Assembly: GCA_013368445.1 (NCBI GenBank)
Contig: JAACJO010000013.1
Span: 868,001 to 932,000 of the forward strand
Source of the DNA: Leucocoprinus leucothites
Taxonomy: Eukaryota; Basidiomycota; Agaricomycetes; Agaricales; Agaricaceae
Length of the DNA stretch: 64,000 nt
Reading direction: 5' to 3'
The first letter of the stretch is position 1, and every line of letters starts with the position of its first letter. The notes under the pieces are model-generated. The model saw only the letters and a list, made by a program, of their open reading frames with translations, had not been told where the DNA came from and did no database searches. The position numbers and the translations under genes were made by a program. This document shows positions 45,244-55,450 of the stretch, one piece after another.

Positions 45244-46162
45244 TTAGTCGTCACAAGAGGCGTCGGAAATTGAAAGGCGCTTGACGTAGAGATTCATTGG
45301 GCGTTTAAATCCTGCCAGGCGGGTGTCAATGAGAAGAACATAAACAGAGTAGGGAAGCGTATGTACCTCCTTCACCCGTTTCACCAAGACTCTCAGCAAA
45401 GTCAAACCCAATGTCATTCAGAACGGACGTGAAATCTTCAGGTCGAAGTTTGATGTTTTGGTAATTCTCTTTAAGGTGCTGTGCCCGACGTCAGAAGTGA
45501 CTTCACGAAATGCGAATGTGCGCACCTCTGCCATGCGTTTAGCTTTTGCATACGATTCCCAAGCTTGGGGCTCGAGGATCAAGTGTCCACCGTCATGTAG
45601 GACTTTGTGAATCTTGCGGAAAAACGCGACGAGCCCATCGTCTCCTTGGTTCAGGTGAATCCACTTGGTGATCGAGAGCCTACCACCACACGTCAGTCGC
45701 GTTTCTACGCGTAATAACCAAGATGAGAACGCACGCAAGAACTACGTCATAGCCAGCCTTGTCCTCTGGAATGTCGTCCTTTGTCCAGTCGGCACAGCGA
45801 AACGTGATATTGTGTGGAAAGACGTGTCGGTCGTGGCCGGACGCGTCAGCAGGCGGGATCGGGAGTGGGCCGAGCTCGTGAGGAAGGGAGGCGGGGAAAT
45901 AGCTGGGTTGATTGTCCGGGGAGGCCTGGGACCAGACGGCGAGACGGTGACGCCAGGCAGCATCAACGAGAGAATTGTCGATGTCGACGCCGGTGATGGT
46001 CCGTGGCCCGAGAGTCTGGGCGACGGCCACGGTGACATGGCCGTCGTTGGCGCCGACATCGAGCACAGCGTTGCCCCTGAACACAGAGTGTGGGAAGCGA
46101 TCGAGGCGGGCAGGCGGGCGTTTTTTGTAGTAGTTGTGGTAGTTTCCGTGGATTGGAGTCAT
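45244..46162 (-). CDS. Bin3/MePCE-type RNA methylphosphate capping enzyme
   Basis: SAM-dependent methyltransferase of the Bin3 family, whose animal members methylate the 5' gamma-phosphate of small RNAs such as 7SK. Four exons (46162-45735, 45679-45526, 45478-45367, 45311-45244) sum to 762 nt, 253 residues. The family signature [12 protein letters not shown] opens the protein, followed by the SAM motif [31 protein letters not shown], then [19 protein letters not shown] and [16 protein letters not shown], both diagnostic. [13 protein letters not shown] and the last-exon [12 protein letters not shown] complete it. The start at 46162 is fixed by the signature a few residues on. The gene looks intact and is divergent from the ProRS gene. 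The RNA substrate in fungi is not certain. Confidence 0.9.
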
Positions 46163-46193
46163 ACTTTATTGATGAAAATTGTAATATTCTAAT
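46163..46193. promoter_or_regulatory. 31 bp gap between divergent start codons (Bin3 / ProRS)
   Basis: Only 31 AT-rich bases separate the Bin3 ATG (46162, minus) from the first ProRS ATG (46194, plus). If the ProRS ATG at 46236 is used the gap is 73 bp. Core promoters or 5' leaders of the two genes must overlap each other's coding region. Confidence 0.6.
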
Positions 46194-48810
46194 ATGTTAT
46201 CGATTATCGCTCGTTCCTTCCATCCACGACTCCGAATGGCTGCCTTCCACACTGCCCTCGGCCAACTCGCCATCCAGCCCATCGCCTCTGTCGACCACCC
46301 CCACGCAAATTCTCCCCAGGCATGGCGCGACGCCTTGCTTGCCAGCAGTACTTCTCCCAAGGACTTTCAGCTCATCAAGACCCTCGTCTACAAACCCAAA
46401 ACGGCTAAATCTGCAACTCCAGTCCCCGTCGTCGTAGTCGCTCGTGACGAGACAGAGACCAGCTCATCGGCCATCGGCAAGGCTCTCAACCTCAAGGAGC
46501 TCAGACTAGGCTCAGAGGATCTCCTCACAGAGTTCTTTGGTCTCGACAAAAACTCTTGTGCGTCTAGTTGTGAATGACTTATTCCCCACTCTTGACTCAC
46601 ATCGCTGGCATTTCGACATAGTATCCCCACTTGCACTTACCAAGGACAACTTTTCTCGTGTCACCACCGTCATCGATTCCACCATCTCCTCCACCGTCGC
46701 CCCCTTGGCCGTCCACGCCAACTCATCCGCATCCACCATCTTCCTCTCTGGCTCTGATATCCTCAAATACCTCAAGTCTCTAGAGACGGATTCTACAAAG
46801 ATTAATGAACTAGATTTCTCCAATCTCGCCGCTGCGGCCCCTGTTGTGCCGGATGGTCAGGCAGCCAAACCCGCTGCGAAGGAGAAGGAAGATGCCAGGA
46901 TCGAGGGCGCCGCTCAGATTGCTATCGGTGTCAAGAAGGAGGTGGATTTTGCGTCTTGGTATACCAACGTGGGTTTTTCATGGATGATTCCAAGGACATC
47001 GATCGTTGATCAGATTCGGATTTTCAGGTCTTGCTTAAAGCAGACATGCTCGATTACTACAGCGTCTCTGGGTGCTATATCCTCAAGCCCTGGTCATTCA
47101 GTATCTGGGAAGCCATCCAGGGTACGTCACGCTGTCGCCACTTCCGTTGTTCATCGTGCTCATCAACATGCAGAGTGGTTCAACGCGCGCATCAAGGAGC
47201 TCGGCGTTCAAAACGCCTACTTCCCCATGTTCGTCTCTCAAAGCGTCCTCGAAAAAGAAAAAGACCACATCGAAGGTTTCTCCCCCGAAGTCGCCTGGGT
47301 GACTCGCGCGTACGTTAATACAAATCTACTCACCATCTTATCTTCTTATCTAATCTTATCTCCCCGAGCTAGCGGCCAATCTGACCTCGAGGAACCCATT
47401 GCCATCCGTCCCACATCCGAAACCGCCATGTACCCCTACTACGCCAAGTGGATCCGCTCACACCGCGACCTCCCACTCAAACTCAATCAATGGAATTCCG
47501 TCGTCCGCTGGGAATTCAAAAATCCCCAACCCTTCCTCCGCACACGCGAATTCCTTTGGCAGGAAGGTCACACTGCCCATCTTACAAAAGCCGAAGCCGA
47601 CACAGAAGTCCGTGACATCTTGACACTTTACCGCCGCGTCTACGAAGAACTCCTCGCAGTTCCCGTCATCGAGGGTATCAAATCCGAGAAGGAAAAGTTC
47701 GCGGGAGGGCTGTATACTACCACCATTGAAGGCTTTGTTCCTACCTCTGGACGCGGGATTCAAGCTGGTACATCTCACTGTCTAGGACAAAACTTTTCCA
47801 AACCTGAGATGTTTAATATCTTTGTCGAAGACCCAGAGAATGATGGACAAAAATTGTATGTGTGGCAGAATTCTTGGGGGCTGTCGACCAGGACGATTGG
47901 TGTGATGGTCATGGTGCATGGAGATAACCAGGGGCTGGTGTTGCCTCCGAGAGTGGCGAGTATACAGGTGGTTGTCGTTCCTTGTGGAATTACGGCAAAG
48001 ACGAGTCAGGAGGAGAGGAAGAGGATTAACGATGCGTGTGATGAGCTTGCGAAGGAGTTGAGTACCAAGGCGGGTATTAGAGCTAAAGCGGACTTGAGAG
48101 CTGAGTATACCCCTGGTTGGAAGTTTAACGAGTGGGAACAAAAGGTACGCGTGCATATATCCGACGAAATAGTATCATTTTCACCTTTAACACATAGGGT
48201 GTCCCACTTCGACTCGAAATCGGCCCTCTCGACCTCGCTAAACAAGAAACCCTCACCGTGCGCCGAGATACAGGCGTGAAGAAGCCCTTGCCACTTTCTA
48301 CTGTTACCACTACCATTCCTCAATTCCTCGAAACAATCCAACAAGATATGTTCGATCGTGCAAAGAAGACTTATGATGAACGGATTGTTGAGGTGACGAA
48401 ATGGGAAGAGGTTGTGCCGGCACTAGATAATAAATGCGTGGTGGCGATTCCTTGGTGTGAGAGGGAGGTCTGTGAGGATGAGATCAAGGAGCGGAGTGCC
48501 AAGGGGTGAGTACTTTTTGAGTGTTATTTTGATTTCTATTTTTATTTTGATCTCAATTTATATTTGATATTCTATTCCTATTTTTGTTTTTTGTTTCTTC
48601 TACTTTTGCCTTGATGATATGGCTGATCTACTCACTTTTCTTCTTTGTAGTGCGGAACAAACGGATGAACGCGCTCCTTCTGCTGGAGCCAAATCTCTCG
48701 CTATCCCATTCGATCAGTCCCGCTGGAGCCCGATTGTTGCTGGTCAAACGAAATGCCCGAACTGTGGTCAAGACGCCAAGAGGTGGACTATGTTCGGTAG
48801 GAGTTATTAA
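46194..48810 (+). CDS. Prolyl-tRNA synthetase, eukaryotic type
   Basis: Class II synthetase charging tRNA-Pro. Seven exons (46194-46557, 46622-46968, 47028-47121, 47174-47309, 47373-48144, 48198-48505, 48651-48810) sum to 2,181 nt, 726 residues. An N-terminal YbaK/ProX-like editing domain (about 1-190) leads to the catalytic core: [52 protein letters not shown] (motif 2), [20 protein letters not shown] (motif 3). The anticodon-binding domain and a C-terminal zinc domain ([11 protein letters not shown]) follow, ending MFGRSY; the terminal tyrosine is usual for this type. The extra 14 residues from 46194 ([14 protein letters not shown]) are basic and could be a mitochondrial presequence, with 46236 the cytosolic start. 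The 3' end was duplicated at 55.06-55.44 kb. Confidence 0.92.
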
Positions 48811-49551
48811 ACGCCCAACGCCGTCAGGGTTTTGTGGTGGCAGTAAGCTGGCAGAAACGTACATCGCGCGGTTGGAGATTGGCAGTTCACTAGATAATCC
48901 CCCTGGAATGATTCTGATGCTCGATTTTTTGTTGTTCTTTTCATTTTTTCGGCTCTCTGTGGTTGTGGTTTGGAGTTGGTCACTTATCGTAGATGAAATA
49001 ATAAATAAGTGCCCTGTTTGACGTGTTTGAATTGGGGATGGGATTGAACGAAGCATCCAGCTTTGCGGTCAAAGCCGACGATTCAATACGGATGTCCAGT
49101 TTAATTGGGTACCATGTTCGAAGGCGATGGTAGGCAGTGGCATTTATATACTAGCGATCGACATGCCATCTGACGCAGTAGACGATAGTGGAATCATATG
49201 AACGACTCCAGGATTCAGTTCAAACAAACTATAGAAACCTTGAAGGATATCCGAAAAATTATTGTCTCCGTCACCTTGTCTGCAAGGGCTCTGAGCGGCT
49301 CATTCACTGGAATATATTCAACAAAGCTTGACCTCTGATAATACATCATTAAATCAGTTACGAGCCACTATGCTGCACAAATGTAGAGCAGACGGCCAGA
49401 ACCCCAACCCGTAAGCCCATTATGGTAACATTATATACAGCACTACGAACAGTTGATGCAGCTATTCCTCTTACCGCCATCTCTCCGAATACTATCTCAG
49501 GTCCTACGAACTCTCCTTCTGTCCCCCCCTTTAGTGAGGCTGATCTCCAAG
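48811..49551. other. Intergenic, ProRS 3' flank
   Basis: The first 180 bp match the flank of the ProRS relic at 55265-55450. From about 48995 to 50887 the sequence has no counterpart in the second copy of the segmental duplication. No gene recognised. Confidence 0.5.
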
Positions 49552-50737
49552 TCAAGACGACAACCTTCTATAGCTGTTTAGGGGTGGCACTTCGATTGCT
49601 CTCTGTGGTCAAACATTGGCAAGATTCCATCATCGAAAGAATAAAACGAGTTACCGCTTTGGTTTTCTTCGCAAGAAGGGGCGAGAACAATCTCTTGAGA
49701 AGAGAGAGCTTCAAGATCTCCGCTTCTTCAAAAGTCTTATCGAAGTCTTGCTGTAATTTGTCGTATTCTTCCTGTAGCTGCTTCTTCCGACCTGGATCGC
49801 CTGACTGGTCCAAATGTGCAATCAGGGACTTCATCTCTTCCTTCTGCTCTCGGAGCTTCCTTTGTAGGTCGGTATACAGCGCTTGACCAGCGTGAGTCTC
49901 ATTGAGTGCGATTCTCTTGTCGACCAGCTCCTCTTGTAATAAGACGATCTTTCCTTCCTTCCTCTTCAGTCGCTTCTCAACCAGAGCAGTCACAACTCGC
50001 CATGCCTCTTGAGAAGTAGTCTCCCTCAAGCGGTCGACATAGGAACCTCTGTTAGTGAGAGGTTTCCAGAAGACGTCTCTAAGTTCCTTCTCCCTCGCTT
50101 CACCAACGTTCTGTGCGACATTTTTCCACATAGTTGTGACCAGTACGACCTGATCCATCGCCACGTCGCCACACAATGCTCCGAACATACGAAGGTTCTG
50201 GTATGCTGTGCCTACCATACGATTCTCCTTGATGCAATGCAGGTAGATGAGCCCGCTTAGCTTGACATCGTGCTCGTATCTATGTTCGACAGTTCGACCT
50301 GCAATTTTCGGGGTGGAAAGAAGAGGCTTACGTCTTCTTCAGCCAGCCTGCTATTAAGTTTAAGACTTGCATGTCGGACTTCCCAGTATTGTCAAAGCCG
50401 GGAGTGTCGACAAAGACAATCGTCCTCCCATCCTTGGCATTGGGGAGGGGCACTCGGGTGATTTCAAGTTGTTGCGTCGAAGACTCGAGGCTTTTTTTAG
50501 CTCGTTGGCCTGGTTGGCCAGTGAGGAGGTCGATAAACTGGAATACATGACCTTCGGTCCTCCGTTAGGTTTCAATGAACTCACAAAGCTCTTTCCCGAC
50601 CCTGTTGAGCCCATGAACCTATTACGAAGAGACATCAACCTTCAACGTGAGGCAGAGAGATAAACATCACAGAAAGCGTACGCGATAATGATATCGTCAC
50701 GTCTAACATCATCGGCGGTGGCGATTTCTGCTGCCAT
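49552..50737 (-). CDS. AIG1/GIMAP-like GTPase with C-terminal coiled coil, copy D
   Basis: Five exons on the minus strand, same plan as copy B. Exon 1 reads MAAEIATADDVRRDDIIIA; an ATG further upstream in frame (51055) exists but lies outside the conserved region. P-loop FMGSTGSGKSF is cut by the conserved intron, then FIDLLTGQPGQRAKKSLES, G3 DTPGFDNT, LSGLIYLHCIKENRM, VTTMW. The C-terminal third is a likely coiled coil (LREQKEEMKSLIAHLDQ, KTFEEAEILKLSLLK) and the last exon reads RAIEVPPLNSYRRLSS. No stop or frameshift is seen. The 48995-50887 segment holding D is missing from the second copy of the duplication, so D was gained in copy 1 or lost from copy 2. Confidence 0.82.
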
Positions 50738-52859
50738 GGTTAGTTTCTGTCTAGCTAAACGAAAACTGAAGACAGCGGTGACGGGAAGCGATAGAACATC
50801 TTTATACCCTGATCCATTCAACCTTGGGTATGTCGTAGTGCCGATCCGATTCAGAAAAGAGGCACAAATGAGGTAGAACCAGCTTTCTAAACCGTCCGAC
50901 AGACGGATCGTGATGACCATTGACTTACTCCATTCCGTTTCCATTAAGGGATTGGAATTCATGAATCTGGACTTCGATGCTGCCACGGGGTATCTCTCCT
51001 CGTTATTGATACCCTTCATATATCGCACCACTCTTGTGCCGAAACTGCGAGGCACTGCGAAGCATTTGAATGGCTACTGACGAGTGGTTGAACTTTCGCG
51101 GAATTTTGCGACTAGAAGCAAGATGATCGTAAAAAGGTGCAACATTCCCCGGCGTCGCAGCTAGGAGGTCGAATACATCGAGATTGGCAGCTACTGTGCG
51201 GTAGGGGAAGGGGAACATACCATTCAGCTGGTGGACAGCACCTGGCAGTCGCCCACAAGACTTTCGTGCCCCATGCTGAAACCTTAACATACTCAGATAT
51301 GAAAGAACTCCACCCATCCGGCCGGCCTCATAATCCATATTCCTGCTGGGGGAATCTTCGCACCACGCAATCAATTGTGGTCGGGATAAAAGCTCTACAT
51401 CAGAAGGCGACCAAAGATCCCAACTCCCGGATTGGTCTCAACCACGCATCATACCCCTGAGCGGTATTTTGTCCAGCTACTGGCAACTCCAGTGTCAGTG
51501 CGATCGGGAGAATCACGTGCTATTTCTGGAAAGTGTGTAATTTGTGACACGAGTGACGCGTCACAGGGATTAGGTTTTCTTTTTTTTTTTTTGGGAGCTA
51601 TGACTCGGATGACTTTCGACAACTGACGACCAGCTCTCGTCGAACCCGCTCGGCGAGAGGTCAGCTTCGTAGGGATTAGGTTGTGTGCACCAGCACACTC
51701 CTTTTCTCCTATTTATTCAATCATATGTTTATGGTTTCGACTGCATTATGGCGTCGAAACCTCTAAATCTTTTATTTTCCCACCCGCCCATACCCTTAGC
51801 TACCAATCCTATCTATCTAACGATAACATAGACTTGGACAGCCACACAGTGGGCCGAAGACAGACACACGGTTTGGGGTGACCCGTCCGCGTTCTCCTTC
51901 GGCCTCACGAACAAGGGAATTGGCTGCTTATTGCCGCCAATTCCCTTTCCCCACACATTGTGTGTGGTTGTCTGGGTATTATGTTACCCTACTCGGAATG
52001 AATAGGCACAAGATCATTTACTTATTATGCGTTAGCATGGGCCAACAGAGCCCTTGCATCTCGCATTCTGTGTTTGAACATATGAACGCTCACCATGTCA
52101 CCCATCAATTGACCACGGTTCAAGATTTTAAAATTCATTGAACATCGATCATCTCCGGCTCGATACCATACTACTTACCGAGCACAGTATACACCCTCGA
52201 AGATTTAGATCTTCTGTCGTAATCGTTCATTGGCTCCTAGTGACTTACACGATGTTTCAACGAGGCCGGGCCGCATACTGACCAGAACTGCCCTCTCTTG
52301 ATCAAAAAAGGATCATAAGGTCCTGCAAATATGTTCCTGCCGCCGTTCTCGTTTCGACTCTTTAACACCTCTTTCAACACCAGAAGATCAAGCTGCATAA
52401 ACTTCAGTCTCGTTCGGATGCAGGGATTACAAGGTGACAGCGAAGGCTGGGAGTCAGTGAATTTATCAATGGATTCACCAGGAGCAGAACCAAATCGAAG
52501 GTCAAAAGAGAGCCTCTCAGTACCGAGTGAGCAAACTACGAGGGCGGAAGGGAGGGAGACGACAGAAGACAAAGGGGGGGAATCATCAGGGAAAGAAAAT
52601 TGGCGGAAAGCTACACAAGACCCGGATGACGCGCCAAGGTGCTGTTGATAAGTCTTGTTTCTGTTCGAACTAGAGCTGATAGTGAGACAGCGTTTCTTTC
52701 CCGACACTGGTCGCCCCTGAGAATACTAGTTCGAACAACACTGTACGCGGATGCTTAGAACAGTGTTACTTACAGCTGCTGACGTTCCACAGATCGGGAA
52801 CCAACGAGACAATGAGCTGGCAAACAACCCCGCAAGGTGATATTCTTATGTTCCCCCTT
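50738..52859. other. Intergenic, partly duplicated spacer
   Basis: Minus-strand open frames at 51003-51374 and 52237-52707 show no known domain. Parts recur at 55.45-57.1 kb, for example GTGACCCGTCCG near 51881 and 55830. A T-run of 12 lies near 51580. Confidence 0.35.
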
Positions 52860-52883
52860 CGCCTAGAACTCATCTTCATCGCT

Positions 52884-53390
52884 ATGCCTCGTCCAGCGCC
52901 CCGAGAATCTGGACGGATATGTCACTACGTGGGCAAGCACAGAGGTCTGCGAAATCGGGGAACGGCTTTTGCCAATTATCATGACTGACCTTGTATATCT
53001 TGCTTGTTTTCAACCAGCGAACGGCGGTCCGCCAAGTCGAAACTGGGTACCCCGAATGTAGACGATGAAAATACATGCGATGATGCCGGACTGATGGCGA
53101 ATGCAACGACACACTCGGCTGAGTCCAGTGCAGAGCAACCCAGCGTTGTTAACGCACTCAATACTTTCGCGAGTTCAAGGTGATAGCTCCTCATAAACCA
53201 CATACCCACAACTTAGGTTCACTCGGATCCTGCGTTGATTGCAGATCCACCCCGCAAAGAATCTCGGGACTGAAAAATACCGTGCGTGAATACAGGATGC
53301 TCAACACATTCATACGATTAACCTCCTTGATAGCTCTTAAGAATGTTGTCAGATATCCTTCTGACGAGTCGCCCCCACATTCGACCCCCT
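52884..53390 (+). other. Possible small gene or upstream exons of GTPase E
   Basis: From ATG at 52884 (MPRPAPRESGR) through an intron-like gap ending TTTCAACCAG at 53017, a frame reads KLGTPNVDDENTCDD and SAESSAEQPSVVNAL to FASSR near 53183. The matching segment before GTPase F reads TPNVDDENAWDIV and STESSTEQHDAVNSP to LLSSR, with a three-base indel that keeps the frame. Coding is plausible but exon joins are not settled, and no domain is seen. Confidence 0.35.
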
Positions 53391-54571
53391 ATGCGCGTGT
53401 ACGAGCCGTGGGACTTTACCGGGATCAGTCATGCTGCGCCTGTCGGTGTTGAGGATTTGAACGAGGACGACATGATTATCGTGTAGGTTCACCTCAAGTA
53501 TCACACAGAACCGCTCCTAACTTACCTTCAGTGTCATGGGACCAACAGGTTCGGGAAAAAGCACTGTGAGTAGATATTACACTTAGTTTCGCACCATTGG
53601 TACTCACCTACCTGTTTCCTTAGTTCATTCGAACGGTCACGGGGGTAGCAAACTACGACGACAATGAAGTTGGGCATCGGCTTATGTCGGCTACAAGTGA
53701 AATTAGCGCCCTTCGGATCACATTTACAAATCGTCACAACACGAACCTTGTCCTTGTCGATACTCCTGGATTTAATGATACAAACAAGTCCGACTACCAC
53801 GTTCTGGAGACCATTGTACAATGGTTCAGGTGTGTGCCTAAGCGACCGCTTTACTACCCGTTCTCAACCGGTCTTAGGAGGATGCACGAGAGAAAGCGCG
53901 ATTCAGGAGCCAATGAAAAGCCCACTAAGTTGCGGATTTCTGGAATCCTGTATCTACATCGCATCACGGATATTCGTCTGAAGGGATCTATTTTGAAGAA
54001 CTTCGAGATGTTCCAAAAGCTTTGTGGAGAGAAATTCTATGATAGGGTTGTCATCACAACGACTATGTGGCCTAATAAAGACGACTCCGGTTTCGATCCC
54101 GAGGAGGAGGAGGACTGCCGAAATCGCGATCAGCAACTCAAGGAAAAATACTGGAAATTCATGGTTACCTCCGGCTCGAGGGTTTGTTCCTTCACTGGAA
54201 ACCCGGAATCTGCACGGGGAATAATCAACCAGGTAGTTGATGCTGAACGCGAGAACCAAAGGCGGCTTCACGAGCGGATAGTGCTAATACAACAGGAAAT
54301 CGTGAACGAGGCAAAATCCATACCGAGGACACGAGCGGGGAGGCACCTTCACGGTATCATGGAAGAAAAAGTCGAGCGACAGAGTGGAATATTAGAGCAG
54401 CTGAAGACGGAGTTGACGCATTCCGAGGGCCATAATGCGGAGGTGATCGAAGAGCTCTTGAGCCAGCTCAGGAGCTTGCAGCAGGAGAAGGAAGAGGCTG
54501 CGATGGATCTGCAGAAACTGGAGCGCCACCGGCGCTGGAATGCATTGATGAATATTTTCAGGCGAGACTGA
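53391..54571 (+). CDS. AIG1/GIMAP-like GTPase with C-terminal coiled coil, copy E
   Basis: Exons 53391-53482, 53532-53565, 53624-53829 and 53878-54571 sum to 1,026 nt, 341 residues. The N-terminus MRVYEPWDFTG leads to VEDLNEDDMIIV, P-loop VMGPTGSGKST (intron after Thr), FIRTVTGVANYDD, G3 DTPGFNDT, SGILYLHRITDIRLKGSI, KLCGEKFYDRVV and TTTMW. The C-terminus is a long coiled coil (GRHLHGIMEEKVERQSGIL, LRSLQQEKEEAAMDLQKL) ending RRD. The third intron (53830-53877) could also be read through without a stop; splicing it restores the alignment with the other copies. Copy F is its tandem duplicate. No lesion is seen. Function unknown. Confidence 0.84.
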
Positions 54572-54990
54572 AGTGCAGGGTGACAAGCAACGAAGATCGG
54601 CTTATCTGAGATAATAGCATCCTCGAACGTCGGTGATCGTTCATAGTAATAGCAGGTTGACCATAAATCATGGACCACCCACCAGGACCCATTTACAACT
54701 ATTCGACGTGCATCCATCACTTGTACTTGTATATAATGGGTTAGGTGGGTTTCACTGAATTCCAAATTCCAAATTCGAGGGCCATTGATATCCGTCCCAA
54801 CCTGGTTCCTGAGTCCCTACGGTTCACCTTGGGTGTTGCAGCTTTCAAAGCCTTCTCTTGACTTTGCAATCACCTGAGCATTCAAACAACACAGCTGCAG
54901 GTTGTCCCTCGAATTTAACAACTTTACCGTCACACAAAAACCGACTTAGCATTCCAATCATCATTACTCATGAATTGCATTCATCAACTA

Positions 54991-55057
54991 GGTACACGGC
55001 ATAATGGACGGACTGTCGAGGCCACGAAACGGGGAGGGGGGGACTTACCGGCCCTGA
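54991..55057. other. Junction between the two duplication copies
   Basis: Short spacer; the last recognisable copy 1 flank ends here and the ProRS relic of copy 2 begins. Confidence 0.4.
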
Positions 55058-55450
55058 ATTCGAACAAGTGTGTGGTGGCGATAAATAAATTATTCCTTGA
55101 TGTGTAGGGGATGTTTGTGAGGACAAGAGCAAGGAGAGGAGTGGCAAGGGGTGAATATTTATTGTGTTTTTTTGTAGTGCGGAACAAACGGATGAACGAG
55201 CCCTTCAGGCGGAGCCCGCGCTGTGACCAAGATGCTAAGAGATGGACTTGGTTTAGTAGGCGACACTAAGCATCAAACACCATCAATGTTGGCGCGGCAG
55301 TAAGTAGGTGGGACATAAACGTCAGAATTAAAGATTTGCAGTTTAGATAACTCTCCTGGAACAATTTTTGATGCTCGATATTTTGTTGTTCTTTTTTTTT
55401 TTTTCTGACTCTCTGCGGTCGTGATTCTAAGTCAGGTGCCTATCGTAGAT
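55058..55450 (+). pseudogene. Relic of the prolyl-tRNA synthetase 3' end
   Basis: GTGTGTGGTGGCGAT at about 55068 matches the ProRS exon at 48434. GAGCAAGGAGAGGAGTGGCAAG and the donor, a shortened intron, then GTAGTGCGGAACAAACGG at about 55176 match the last intron and exon (48648 onward). The zinc-domain cysteines are deleted, but CCAAGATGCTAAGAGATGG survives near 55227. The 3' flank up to about 55450 also matches. It marks the left end of the second copy of the tandem duplication. Confidence 0.8.

Larger units (their letters stand above)
48431..54990. repeat. Tandem segmental duplication, copy 1
   Basis: Runs from inside the ProRS gene through GTPases D and E. Blocks with clear counterparts in copy 2: ProRS tail 48431-48994, 50888-52140, 52190-53390, GTPase E and its 3' flank up to about 54990. 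Identity is uneven, with many indels. Confidence 0.7.

Noticed and set aside
45665..46192. Plus-strand 175-residue open frame opposite Bin3
   Set aside because: It is the complement of the Bin3 coding exon with no family features of its own.
51535..51880. Solo LTR or MITE starting at a TGTGAC...GTCACA palindrome
   Set aside because: No target duplication or second copy could be found; only a short palindrome and a T-run support it.
53684..54571. Intron-free reading of GTPase E from 53684
   Set aside because: The open frame through 53830-53877 is accidental; the spliced form matches the other paralogs and the exon sum divides by three.
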